Below are positions 1 to 6,551 of a stretch of DNA of 8,335 bases, piece after piece. Below the pieces are notes generated by a model. That model was given only the letters and a program-made list of their open reading frames with translations. It was not told the origin of the DNA and searched no databases. Positions within the stretch are counted from its first letter, which is position 1, and each line of letters begins with the position of its first letter. The stretch is from an uncultured Bacteroidales bacterium. GTDB lineage: Bacteria > Bacteroidota > Bacteroidia > Bacteroidales > UBA932. Position numbers and translations under genes: made by a program. Where the stretch lies: positions 1-8,335 of the forward strand of contig CAKUYG010000092.1 in assembly GCA_934702165.1 (NCBI GenBank), in the 5' to 3' direction.

Positions 1-861
1 TCCATAAGCTGCGCAGAGTTCGATTTCGACTTCCGGGGCGGAGGAATCGACATGCTTCAGGGCTTCCCGATAATAGGCGGCGGCTTTGTCCTTGTCGCCT
101 TCTTCCTTGTAGTCATCTCCGTAAAGGAGGAAGATGGGAGCTTTCATGTGGGAAATCCCGCCGGCCTGCGCGAGACTGTCGGCTTCATCGAGGTATTTGA
201 TCGCCCCTGATGTGTCTCCGCGGAGGATGCTCGTCTCGCCCATGCATATGGCGGCATAGCACTTCATGTTGCCGGAGCTCATCCGCCGGCTGATTTCGTA
301 GGCATTCTCGGCATAGGGGCGCGGGAGAGTGTCGCGTCTGTTGTAGTAGATCGTGACTATGTTGCACAAAAGGATGACTTCATTGTCGTGCTGCTTCTCC
401 CGCCGGGCGATGCTGAGCGCATTTTCGAGGCAGGAGATACCTTCCGGATAGTCGAGCCTGCTCTTTATGGCTGTGAGGGCCTGAAGGTTGTAGAGCATTA
501 TCTGCCATGTCGGGTCCTCGTTCATCTGATGGAAGTGCTCTTTCGCCGTGTTCAGGTAGAATTCTGCCGAGTCAGGTATACCCATGAAGTGGTAGGCCTG
601 CGCGATGTAGTAGCTTGCGTAAGCGGCTCCCTGAATGAAGCCGGACTGCTCCTGCTCCTTGAGATATGGCCTTGCAGTGATGATGACGCTGTCCATCAAC
701 CCTTTGTCCGTGAGGTTTTTCCACTGGTTGCCCTGCTTGCGGAGAAATGATTCTCTGACCGCCCTGGAAGAGGCTGCCCTGCGGGCAGCGCTGTCCTCGG
801 CCGCAAATGTGCATGGCGCCAGGATCAGGAGCAGCAATATGTAGAAGCATTTCATGCGCAT
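1..861 (-). CDS. Exported TPR-repeat protein, N-terminal 287 codons (3' end outside window)
   Basis: This reading frame is open from an ATG at 861 to the window's left edge with no stop, so the gene is partial. Residues 3-20 form a signal peptide: Met-Lys, a Leu/Ile-rich core (about 6-14), then a plausible signal peptidase I site after Thr-Phe-Ala20. The Cys17 context (Ala-Pro-Cys) is not a good lipobox. From about residue 75 on there are about five TPR-like helix pairs, around 78-110, 119-155, 160-193, 199-233 and 240-271. They show the usual pattern of small residue, Tyr, Gly and Ala (for example 'EEGDKDKAAAYYREALKH'). In Bacteroidales, exported TPR arrays of this kind often precede a transmembrane helix and a histidine kinase, LuxR or AraC-type output domain. 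That part would lie outside the window, so a regulatory role is inference. The start could also be the second Met (ATG at 855). A promoter-like element sits immediately upstream. Confidence 0.85.
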   Translation of the reverse strand, partial: MRMKCFYILLLLILAPCTFAAEDSAARRAASSRAVRESFLRKQGNQWKNLTDKGLMDSVIITARPYLKEQEQSGFIQGAAYASYYIAQAYHFMGIPDSAEFYLNTAKEHFHQMNEDPTWQIMLYNLQALTAIKSRLDYPEGISCLENALSIARREKQHDNEVILLCNIVTIYYNRRDTLPRPYAENAYEISRRMSSGNMKCYAAICMGETSILRGDTSGAIKYLDEADSLAQAGGISHMKAPIFLLYGDDYKEEGDKDKAAAYYREALKHVDSSAPEVEIELCAAYG

Positions 862-869
862 GATACCTG

Positions 870-877
870 CAAATATA
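870..877 (-). promoter_or_regulatory. Putative -7 element (TATATTTG) for the TPR gene
   Basis: On the minus strand, positions 877 to 870 read TATATTTG, a full match to the Bacteroidetes -7 consensus TAnnTTTG. I see no good TTTG at the expected -33 spacing. Transcription from here would start only a few bases before the ATG at 861, giving a nearly leaderless mRNA or a leader of about 10 nt to the alternative ATG at 855. The 12-bp string CCTGCAAATATA (plus strand, 866-877) recurs exactly in front of tgt at 7694-7705. This is a prediction from the motif only. Confidence 0.5.
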
Positions 878-878
878 C

Positions 879-915
879 AAAAAAGAGCGGACCAGCAGCT
901 GCGGATCCGCTCTTT
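879..915 (-). terminator. Intrinsic terminator of the hpt-adk fusion gene
   Basis: On the minus strand, downstream of the adk stop, AAAGAGCGGA (915-906) pairs perfectly with TCCGCTCTTT (891-882), a 10-bp stem. The 14-nt loop can fold further (CAG/CTG). The right arm runs into three more T residues (881-879), making a run of six T. This is the standard rho-independent layout, about 20 nt after the TAG stop at 936-934. Just upstream of it lies a second small dyad, GCTTGTA-T-TACAAGC at 919-933. The plus direction has no matching T tract, so the signal is oriented to the minus strand. Confidence 0.8.
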
Positions 916-933
916 GGCGCTTGTATTACAAGC

Positions 934-2061
934 CTATCCGATGCTCTCGATAAGTGCGAGTACTCTGCGGCGGTTGTCATCGATGGTGCCGGTGCCCCCA
1001 TCGCACTCGTAATATTTGCCGGCTTTCTTGTAGTAGTCGATAAGCGGCTCCGTCTGTGCGTGATAGGTCTTGATGCGGTTGGCGATGGTGGTATCGGAAG
1101 CGTCATCTGCGCGGCCTTCTATGGCAGCCCTGTGTTTGATGCGCTCGCGTATGAGGTCGTCCGAAATCATCAGTGACACCACGGCTGTGACGCTCTCTCC
1201 TCTCTTTTCGAGGATCTTGTCGAGATCTTCAGCCTGTGCGATGTTGCGTGGGAATCCGTCGAGAAGGAAGCCGCTGACACCCTTGGTGTTGTTGAATGCG
1301 GACTCGATCATGCCCTCCACCACTTCGTCCGGTACGAGTGAACCTGCGTCAATCAGGGCCTTGGCCTGTTTGCCGAGTTCTGTACCTGCGGCGATCTCCG
1401 CCCTCAGGAGCTCTCCTGTGGAGATGTGCTTGAGATTGTACTTTTCTGCGATTGCACCTGCGTGCGTGCCCTTGCCGGCTCCCGGAGGGCCAAAAAGAAT
1501 GTAGTATTTCATCTTATTGTCGTCTATAACATAAATGTCTTTTGAATTGCGGCCCAACTCGTTGTAGTCAAGTCCGAAGCCTACTATGAAAGCGTTCGGG
1601 ATTTCCATCCCCACATAGTCGATCTTTTCCGGCTTGTCGTACACATCCGGTTTCAGGAGAAGGGTGCAGATCTTCACATCTGCGGCACCTTTGCTCAGCA
1701 GCATCTCCTTCAGTGCTACAATGGTGTTGCCTGTGTCCACTATGTCTTCGCAGATTATTATCCTCCTTCCTGACACATCGGCCGTGAGCCCCATGACATT
1801 GAGGACGGTGCCTGTGGATTTCGTGCCCTGATACGAGGAGAGTTTGATGGATACGAGCTGGCAGTTGAATTCCAGTCTCTGGAGGAGTTCCCCTGTGAAC
1901 GGTATTGCACCATTGAGCACGCAAAGGACTATCGGAACATCTGTGCAGCCGCGGAAGTCGCTGTTGACCCTGGCGGCCACATCATCAATAGCCCGCATGA
2001 TCCTCTCATTTTTGATGAAAGGTTTGAATGTCTTGTCTTGCAAGATTATTTTATCTGACAT
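934..2061 (-). CDS. Fused hypoxanthine phosphoribosyltransferase - adenylate kinase
   Basis: One 375-residue frame carries two enzymes. Residues 1-180 are an HPRT: the flexible loop SSYQGTKSTG (75-84), the PRPP-binding motif CEDIVDTGNT (104-113, with Glu105, Asp106, Asp109), and the purine-binding stretch ending GLDYNELGRN (163-172). It would convert hypoxanthine or guanine plus PRPP to IMP or GMP. Residues 184-375 are a short-LID adenylate kinase (2 ADP = ATP + AMP): Walker A GPPGAGKGT (191-199), AMP-site STGELLR (214-220), LLDGFPRN (266-273), and Arg317/Asp319/Arg329 of the compact lid, without a zinc finger. The linker is only about 4 residues. Met184 (codon at 1512-1510) looks like the old Adk start, with no stop and no obvious ribosome site before it. 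In Bacteroides I recall hpt and adk as separate neighbours, whereas flavobacteria and some relatives have the fused form. Both halves look intact and cytoplasmic. It is transcribed alone, with a terminator directly after. Confidence 0.95.
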   Translation of the reverse strand: MSDKIILQDKTFKPFIKNERIMRAIDDVAARVNSDFRGCTDVPIVLCVLNGAIPFTGELLQRLEFNCQLVSIKLSSYQGTKSTGTVLNVMGLTADVSGRRIIICEDIVDTGNTIVALKEMLLSKGAADVKICTLLLKPDVYDKPEKIDYVGMEIPNAFIVGFGLDYNELGRNSKDIYVIDDNKMKYYILFGPPGAGKGTHAGAIAEKYNLKHISTGELLRAEIAAGTELGKQAKALIDAGSLVPDEVVEGMIESAFNNTKGVSGFLLDGFPRNIAQAEDLDKILEKRGESVTAVVSLMISDDLIRERIKHRAAIEGRADDASDTTIANRIKTYHAQTEPLIDYYKKAGKYYECDGGTGTIDDNRRRVLALIESIG

Positions 2062-2082
2062 AAGCGGAAATTACTTAAAGCA

Positions 2083-2090
2083 CGAATTTA
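2083..2090 (-). promoter_or_regulatory. Weak putative -7 element for hpt-adk
   Basis: The minus strand, 2090 to 2083, reads TAAATTCG, one mismatch from TAnnTTTG, and would give a leader of roughly 15 nt to the ATG at 2061. No -33 TTTG is visible. It lies in the 66-bp divergent region shared with the HhH gene promoter. The support is only the motif and its position. Confidence 0.25.
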
Positions 2091-2103
2091 CTGATTTTTT
2101 TTG

Positions 2104-2111
2104 TATTTTTG
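2104..2111 (+). promoter_or_regulatory. Putative -7 element (TATTTTTG) for the HhH/barrel gene
   Basis: Positions 2104-2111 read TATTTTTG, a full match to TAnnTTTG, 16 bp before the ATG at 2128. This gives an expected leader of about 10-13 nt. An eight-T tract (2095-2102) lies just upstream and may bend the DNA or act like an UP element. No clear -33 TTTG is seen at the usual spacing. Confidence 0.45.
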
Positions 2112-2127
2112 ACAGACTTGAGACTTT

Positions 2128-3717
2128 ATGACTATGAAATCGCTTCTTTTGATTGCCGCCCTTCTCGGGCCGGCGGATTGTCAGCAGGCCATGCTGGCCC
2201 TCAGCGGGGCCTCCAGTATGGAGGAACTTTCGGCGGATGAGGTCCTCCGCTACCAGGCGCTCTCCGAGCATCCCCTTGACATTAACATTGCGGGAGAGAG
2301 CCATCTGCGCTCCAGCGGGCTGTTTTCCGCTTTTCAGCTTGCCTCGCTGCTTGAGTACAGGCGTGAGTCGGGGGATATCCTCTCTTTTGCCGAGCTCGGC
2401 CTTATCGATGGGTTTTCCCCTCAGACCGCAGAGGCCCTTTCGTTTTTCGTGTCCCTGCACAGTTCAGCCCCTCCGGGCCGCCGGCGCCGTCTGGATCTGC
2501 ACAACACCCTTACCATCAAGGCATCCGGCAGGCAGACCGGGGAAATGGCCTATGGTTTGAGGTACGAAGCCAGTGCCGGAGAGACGGCCGAGTTGAGATG
2601 GACTTCCAGGACCACGTATTCAGAGCCGGAGCCATCTCTGGGCACTGTCAGCGCGGCATATTATGGTAGGAGGGCTCTTGGCAAGGTGGTGGTGGGCAAC
2701 TACAGCGCACGTTTCGGTCAGGGGCTTGTGGCCTGGAGCGGGTTCTCCCTGTCCGGATACAGTTCAGCGGAATCTTTCTCCCGCAAGGCCGGCGGGCTTG
2801 GCGTGACAGGTGCGGCGGAGGCGGAATTGCTCGGGATAGCAAGTGATTGGCATTTAGGTGATTATCGGCTTTCGGCCGCGTTTGATGCTGGCATGAAGGG
2901 GTCTGTGCTCAACCTTTCCCGTGACTGGAAGCGTCTCAGTGCCGGTGTGACAGCAGGCATGCAGGCCGCTTCTGTGGACTGGAGGGTCTCCTTTCGGGAC
3001 GGGAGTTTCTTCGGGGAGACGGCCATCTCGTACAAGGGGCTCCCGTCTGCCGTGGCGGGAGTGCAGTGGATTCCGGTCTACGGAAGGAAATTCAGCCTTC
3101 TTGCCAGGTGGTACGAGCCTGGCACCAAGCAATATGGCGGACTCGCCGCAGGATTTGATTCCCCTTCCGTGCTGTTGTGCGCGGATTCCGGGATAAGACG
3201 CGACAAACTCTGCTGGCAGCACAAGCTGCTCTGCATAGTTCGCCCCAAACTCGATCTCGGGACGCTTTCACTGGCGCCATCTGTCAGGCTTTCGGCACGC
3301 CTGCGCCCCTCGGACAAAAGCCCCCTGCGCTGCGATCTGAGGCCTGAAGCCAAGGCCAGCCTTGGCAATTACAGCCTGGAGTGCCGGTACAATGCCCTGT
3401 GGTGCAGGGGTTTCGCATGGCTGGCTTATATAGGTGGCGGCTATGATGGAGAGATACTTGATGTGCGGCTGCGTGGAGGGCTCTTCAAGATTGACAACTG
3501 GGACGACCGCATTTACGCATACGAACATGATGCCCCGGGCAGCTTCAATGTCCCGGCATATTACGGGAGGGGCTGGAACGCTTCGCTCTACCTTGCATGG
3601 CATATAAACAAGGCGCACAGCCTGTGGCTGCGCGCCTCTGTGGTAAGTTATCCATGGAATACGGAACCCAAGGACGGGCGGAGTGAACTGAAACTCCAGT
3701 ATCGTCTGAATCTATAG
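2128..3717 (+). CDS. Helix-hairpin-helix protein with predicted outer-membrane beta-barrel
   Basis: This 529-residue protein is of a type I know from Bacteroidetes genomes as 'helix-hairpin-helix domain-containing protein'; I know of no established function. Residues 3-19 look like a signal peptide (Lys then a Leu/Ile/Ala core). Residues 30-110 hold the helical module: ELSADEVLRYQALSEHPLDI, then INIAG...LFSAFQLASLLEYRRESGDILSFAEL...IDGFSPQTA, which resembles tandem ComEA-like HhH units. From about 120 to the end, alternating polar/aromatic strands suggest a beta-barrel. They include the block VVVGNYSARFGQGLVAWSGF (187-206), which I recognise as family-typical, and a final strand SELKLQYRLNL. 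It is shorter than the 600-700 residues I would expect for the family. Start is the ATG at 2128 or in-frame ATG at 2134. The gene stands alone and its 3' end converges on murF. Envelope location is inferred; a role in DNA contact is speculative. Confidence 0.85.
   Translation: MTMKSLLLIAALLGPADCQQAMLALSGASSMEELSADEVLRYQALSEHPLDINIAGESHLRSSGLFSAFQLASLLEYRRESGDILSFAELGLIDGFSPQTAEALSFFVSLHSSAPPGRRRRLDLHNTLTIKASGRQTGEMAYGLRYEASAGETAELRWTSRTTYSEPEPSLGTVSAAYYGRRALGKVVVGNYSARFGQGLVAWSGFSLSGYSSAESFSRKAGGLGVTGAAEAELLGIASDWHLGDYRLSAAFDAGMKGSVLNLSRDWKRLSAGVTAGMQAASVDWRVSFRDGSFFGETAISYKGLPSAVAGVQWIPVYGRKFSLLARWYEPGTKQYGGLAAGFDSPSVLLCADSGIRRDKLCWQHKLLCIVRPKLDLGTLSLAPSVRLSARLRPSDKSPLRCDLRPEAKASLGNYSLECRYNALWCRGFAWLAYIGGGYDGEILDVRLRGGLFKIDNWDDRIYAYEHDAPGSFNVPAYYGRGWNASLYLAWHINKAHSLWLRASVVSYPWNTEPKDGRSELKLQYRLNL
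3601..3637 (-). terminator. Probable intrinsic terminator of the tgt-lptG-dut-murF operon, inside the convergent gene
   Basis: About 75 nt beyond the murF stop, minus-strand RNA can form a 12-bp stem: 3637-3626 (AGGCGCGCAGCC), loop ACA, and 3622-3611 (GGCTGTGCGCCT), with one G-U pair. It is followed by the T-rich tail TGTTTATAT. Read on the plus strand, the same dyad has an A-C mismatch where the minus strand has G-U, and no T tract. The signal therefore favours the minus direction. It lies wholly within codons near residue 495-504 of the HhH/barrel gene. Confidence 0.6.
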
Positions 3718-5019
3718 CTTCTGGACGACTTTTCCCATGTCGGTGGAGTGTGACCCCTTTATGAGTATAGTGCAGTCCGTCAATGGGTTGTCTTGTAGGT
3801 AGGCGGCGAGTGCGGCGGAGTCTTCGAACCATTTCCATCCCGGTTCAGCACCGTCTTTGTCGAGAGCCTTCTTGAATTCCTCGCCCACAAAGTAGGCCTG
3901 CGGCATTTCCTTGCGGAGGCGCTCAAGCAGTTTGCAGTGCTCACGTAGGGACTCGTCCCCGAGTTCTTTCATGTCCCCGAGCATCACAGCCTTGTGCTCC
4001 GCCTGCATGGCGGCGAAACTGTCGAGGGCTGCGGCCATGGATGACGGATTGGCGTTGTATGCGTCCACTATCAGAGTGTTGTGGTCCGTGCGGACCATCT
4101 GGGAGCGGCTGTTGTCCGGAGTGTACCGCCCGATGGCGGCAATGGATTCCTTGCGGGTCACCCCGAAACGGTCGCCTATGGCGATGGCGGCGAGGACGTT
4201 GTCGGCATTGTATGCTCCGATGAGGTTTGTGCTGATGACCGTCCCGTCGAGCTTTATCCGCAGGAACGGCTCTTCCGGAGTGGCCGGGAGTATTTCAGCA
4301 CTCTGATATTCAAGGCCATATCCGAAGATGTGGCATGGCTGGGAGGAGGCCATGCGGCGCAGCACCTCATCGTCTTCATTGAGGAAGATTAGGGAATACC
4401 TGTGCTCTCCGAGCCATTTGTATAGTTCACCTTTGGCCTTCTTGACCCCGTTGTAGGAGCCGAACCCGAGCAGGTGTCCCTTTCCGATGTTGGTGATCAG
4501 TCCGTAGTCGGGCTTGCATATCCTCACGAGCCTTGCTATGTCATCGGGGTGGTTTGCACCCATCTCGATTATGGCCACCTGTGTCCTCGGGGTGATGCGC
4601 AGCAGGGACAGCGGGACGCCGATATCGTTGTTGAGATTGCCTTCAGTGGCCGTGACATTGTAACGGCACGAGAGGACTTCACGTATGAGGTTCTTTGTGG
4701 TGGTCTTCCCGTTGGTGCCGGTAAGGCCGATGACCGGAAGTCTCCCCCCGCCCATCTGGCTCCTGTGGTAGGAGGCGAGGTCCTGAAGGGCTTTGAGGCT
4801 GTCATCCACTTTGATGATGCCACGTCCGTCCGGGATTGACTCCCTGTCCGTGACGGCCCAGTATGCGCCTTTGCGAAATGCTTCCTCGACAAAATCGTTG
4901 CCGTCGAAATTCTCTCCCTTTAGGGCGAAGAACATCTCTCCGCCCCTGATGGTGCGGGTGTCGGTGGTGACCCTGAACCGGCATCCGCAATACTTTTTGT
5001 ATAATTCTTCTATCTGCAT
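3712..5019 (-). CDS. murF: UDP-N-acetylmuramoyl-tripeptide--D-alanyl-D-alanine ligase
   Basis: MurF adds D-Ala-D-Ala to UDP-MurNAc-tripeptide using ATP, the last cytoplasmic step of the peptidoglycan pentapeptide precursor. The 435 residues match the usual family length. The N-terminal substrate domain includes TTDTRTIRGGEMFFALKGE (18-36). The central Mur ligase domain has the ATP loop GLTGTNGKTTTKN (98-110), TATEGNLNNDIGVPLSLL (123-140), IEMGANHPDDI (151-161), and GKGHLLGFGSYNGVKKAKGE (179-198). The C-terminal domain carries GAYNADNVLAA (268-278), DAYNANPSSM (319-328), MLGDMKELG (346-354) and KGSHSTDMGKVV (421-432). Many homologues have Arg where this has His in the KGS motif. Its ATG is 1 nt beyond the dut stop, so translation is probably coupled. 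It is last in the operon. I recall that the dcw cluster of Bacteroidetes commonly lacks murF, which would fit this separate location. Confidence 0.97.
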   Translation of the reverse strand: MQIEELYKKYCGCRFRVTTDTRTIRGGEMFFALKGENFDGNDFVEEAFRKGAYWAVTDRESIPDGRGIIKVDDSLKALQDLASYHRSQMGGGRLPVIGLTGTNGKTTTKNLIREVLSCRYNVTATEGNLNNDIGVPLSLLRITPRTQVAIIEMGANHPDDIARLVRICKPDYGLITNIGKGHLLGFGSYNGVKKAKGELYKWLGEHRYSLIFLNEDDEVLRRMASSQPCHIFGYGLEYQSAEILPATPEEPFLRIKLDGTVISTNLIGAYNADNVLAAIAIGDRFGVTRKESIAAIGRYTPDNSRSQMVRTDHNTLIVDAYNANPSSMAAALDSFAAMQAEHKAVMLGDMKELGDESLREHCKLLERLRKEMPQAYFVGEEFKKALDKDGAEPGWKWFEDSAALAAYLQDNPLTDCTILIKGSHSTDMGKVVQKL

Positions 5020-5020
5020 A

Positions 5021-5455
5021 TCATTTCATTCCGGTGCTTCCGAATCCTCCTTCCCCGCGCTCTGACTTGCCGAGTTCCTGCACCTCTTCCCACTCGATCT
5101 TCCCATGTGCGGCGAGTATCATCTGGGCTATCCTCTCCCCTTTTTCTATGATGAAGTCCTCGCTGCTCAGGTTCACAAGCCCCACTTTCAGCTCCCCGCG
5201 GTAGTCTGCATCGACCGTGCCCGGTGAGTTGATGACCGTGATGCCTTTTTTGATGGCGAGTCCGCTGCGCGGCCGCACCTGTATTTCGTATCCGGCCGGG
5301 ATCTCTACAAACAGCCCGGTCGGGACGAGCGCACGCTCAAGGGGATGAAGAGTGATAGGTTCTTCATTGTTTGCCCTCATGTCCATGCCTGCGGCAAGGA
5401 GCGTGGCGTACTCCGGGAGAGGGTTGCCGCTCCTGTTGATTATCTTTACTTTCAT
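5021..5455 (-). CDS. dut: Deoxyuridine 5'-triphosphate nucleotidohydrolase (dUTPase)
   Basis: This is a trimeric-type dUTPase that hydrolyses dUTP to dUMP and pyrophosphate, keeping uracil out of DNA and supplying thymidylate synthesis. All five family motifs are present in 144 residues: motif 1 AAGMDMRA (21-28), motif 2 RPRSGLA (61-67), motif 3 [18 protein letters not shown] (75-92) with the catalytic Asp and uracil-stacking Tyr, motif 4 GERIAQMIL (105-113), and motif 5 [10 protein letters not shown] (133-142) that closes over the substrate. It looks complete and active. It starts 1 nt after the permease stop (TAA-A-ATG) and ends 1 nt before murF, so it lies within the operon and is probably translated by re-initiation. 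No separate promoter is evident. Confidence 0.97.
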   Translation of the reverse strand: MKVKIINRSGNPLPEYATLLAAGMDMRANNEEPITLHPLERALVPTGLFVEIPAGYEIQVRPRSGLAIKKGITVINSPGTVDADYRGELKVGLVNLSSEDFIIEKGERIAQMILAAHGKIEWEEVQELGKSERGEGGFGSTGMK

Positions 5456-5456
5456 T

Positions 5457-6551
5457 TTATTTCGGTGCGAGTCTGTATAATACTACTGCTATTATGGCGA
5501 AGAGGATGTTCGGTATCCACAGGGCGATCCCTGGCGGAAGCGTGTCCGTATAGACGAACATCTCGCTGAATCTGAGGAACAGGATGTACGAGAATGCCAG
5601 CGCGATGCCGATGCCGATGTTCCATCCGATGCCTCCCCTCTTCTTCTTGGATGACAGGGTGACCCCTATGATGGTGAGGATAATGGCCGAGAAAGGCATG
5701 GCCCAGCGCCGGTTCTGCTCGATCAGGGCGTACATGACATTGGTGTCCCCCCTCATCTTCTGGGTCGCTATCAGCTCGTTGAGCTGCCCCATGCTGAGGG
5801 TCTCCACCGTCTTCTCGTTGACGAAAAGGTCCTTTATCTTCAGGGCGATTACGGTGTCCACGCTCTCCTTGTAGCTGACCTTGTCTTCAAGGCCTTCCGA
5901 ATACTCTCTTGTGAATACGCGGCGCATCTTCCAGCCGTCCATGGTGCTGTCCCAGGCTGCACTTTCAGCGCTGACCTTGCGTGTGATGCGATTGTCCTCG
6001 ATGTTCTCGATGGTGAACTTGTAGGCGGTGTTGTTCCAGCGGCTGAAGGACTCGATGTACACGAACTGCCCCGGGGCTATCTGATAGTGGATATTCTTGA
6101 GGTTGAAGTTGTTATGTCGCTTTATGTACTTGCTCTCGAACTCGACCCGGGTGGCGTTGGACCTCGGTATGACGTAGAAATTGAGCCCCAGCGAAAGGAG
6201 GGTGATCAGCAGGGCCGAAGCCATGTACGGCACCAGCATCCTCGCGTAGCTCACCCCACCTGAGAGGATTGCGATGATCTCCGAGTTCGCAGCCATCCTG
6301 GAGGTGAAGAAAATCACCGTGATGAACACGAACAGCGGAGAGAACATGTTGACGAAGTAAGGTATGAAATTGAGGTAATAATCGAAAACTATCGCTTTCA
6401 GGGGGGCCTTGTTGGAGACGAAGTACTCGATCTTCTCGGAGATGTCGAAGATGATGACGATGCCGATTATGAGCAGCAGCGACATGAAGAAGGACAGGAT
6501 GAACTTCTTCGAGATGTAAAGGTCGAGTTTCTTGAATCCCGGGATGTTCAT
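5457..6551 (-). CDS. lptG: LptF/LptG-family lipopolysaccharide export permease
   Basis: This is a 364-residue inner-membrane protein of the YjgP/YjgQ family. Such proteins partner with the LptB ATPase to extract LPS from the inner membrane and pass it to LptC/LptA. Six membrane segments can be read: about 17-37, 63-83, 105-129, 284-300, 307-327 and 338-360. Between the third and fourth lies a soluble periplasmic region (130-283), expected to be the beta-jellyroll domain. Family-like stretches are [20 protein letters not shown] (86-105), the mid-C segment [20 protein letters not shown] (284-303), and the final [13 protein letters not shown] (339-351). LptF and LptG are hard to separate by eye, so the symbol is tentative; the paralogue is not in this window. 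The start overlaps the tgt stop by 4 bp (ATGA), implying coupled translation. Placement next to tgt is, as I recall, common in Bacteroidales. Confidence 0.9.
   Translation of the reverse strand: MNIPGFKKLDLYISKKFILSFFMSLLLIIGIVIIFDISEKIEYFVSNKAPLKAIVFDYYLNFIPYFVNMFSPLFVFITVIFFTSRMAANSEIIAILSGGVSYARMLVPYMASALLITLLSLGLNFYVIPRSNATRVEFESKYIKRHNNFNLKNIHYQIAPGQFVYIESFSRWNNTAYKFTIENIEDNRITRKVSAESAAWDSTMDGWKMRRVFTREYSEGLEDKVSYKESVDTVIALKIKDLFVNEKTVETLSMGQLNELIATQKMRGDTNVMYALIEQNRRWAMPFSAIILTIIGVTLSSKKKRGGIGWNIGIGIALAFSYILFLRFSEMFVYTDTLPPGIALWIPNILFAIIAVVLYRLAPK

Noticed and set aside
572..880. Minus-strand open frame of 102 codons overlapping the TPR gene start
   Set aside because: It is in another frame of the same strand; the true frame has a signal peptide and TPR repeats and stays open to the window edge.
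1510..1512. Separate adk gene starting at Met184 as an independent feature
   Set aside because: The frame is continuous with Hpt, and no ribosome-binding sequence or stop precedes this Met; it is described as a possible alternative in the fusion entry.
1568..1924. 118-codon minus-strand frame inside the Hpt domain
   Set aside because: It is a frame-shifted shadow of Hpt with low-complexity Arg/His/Pro content and no family resemblance.
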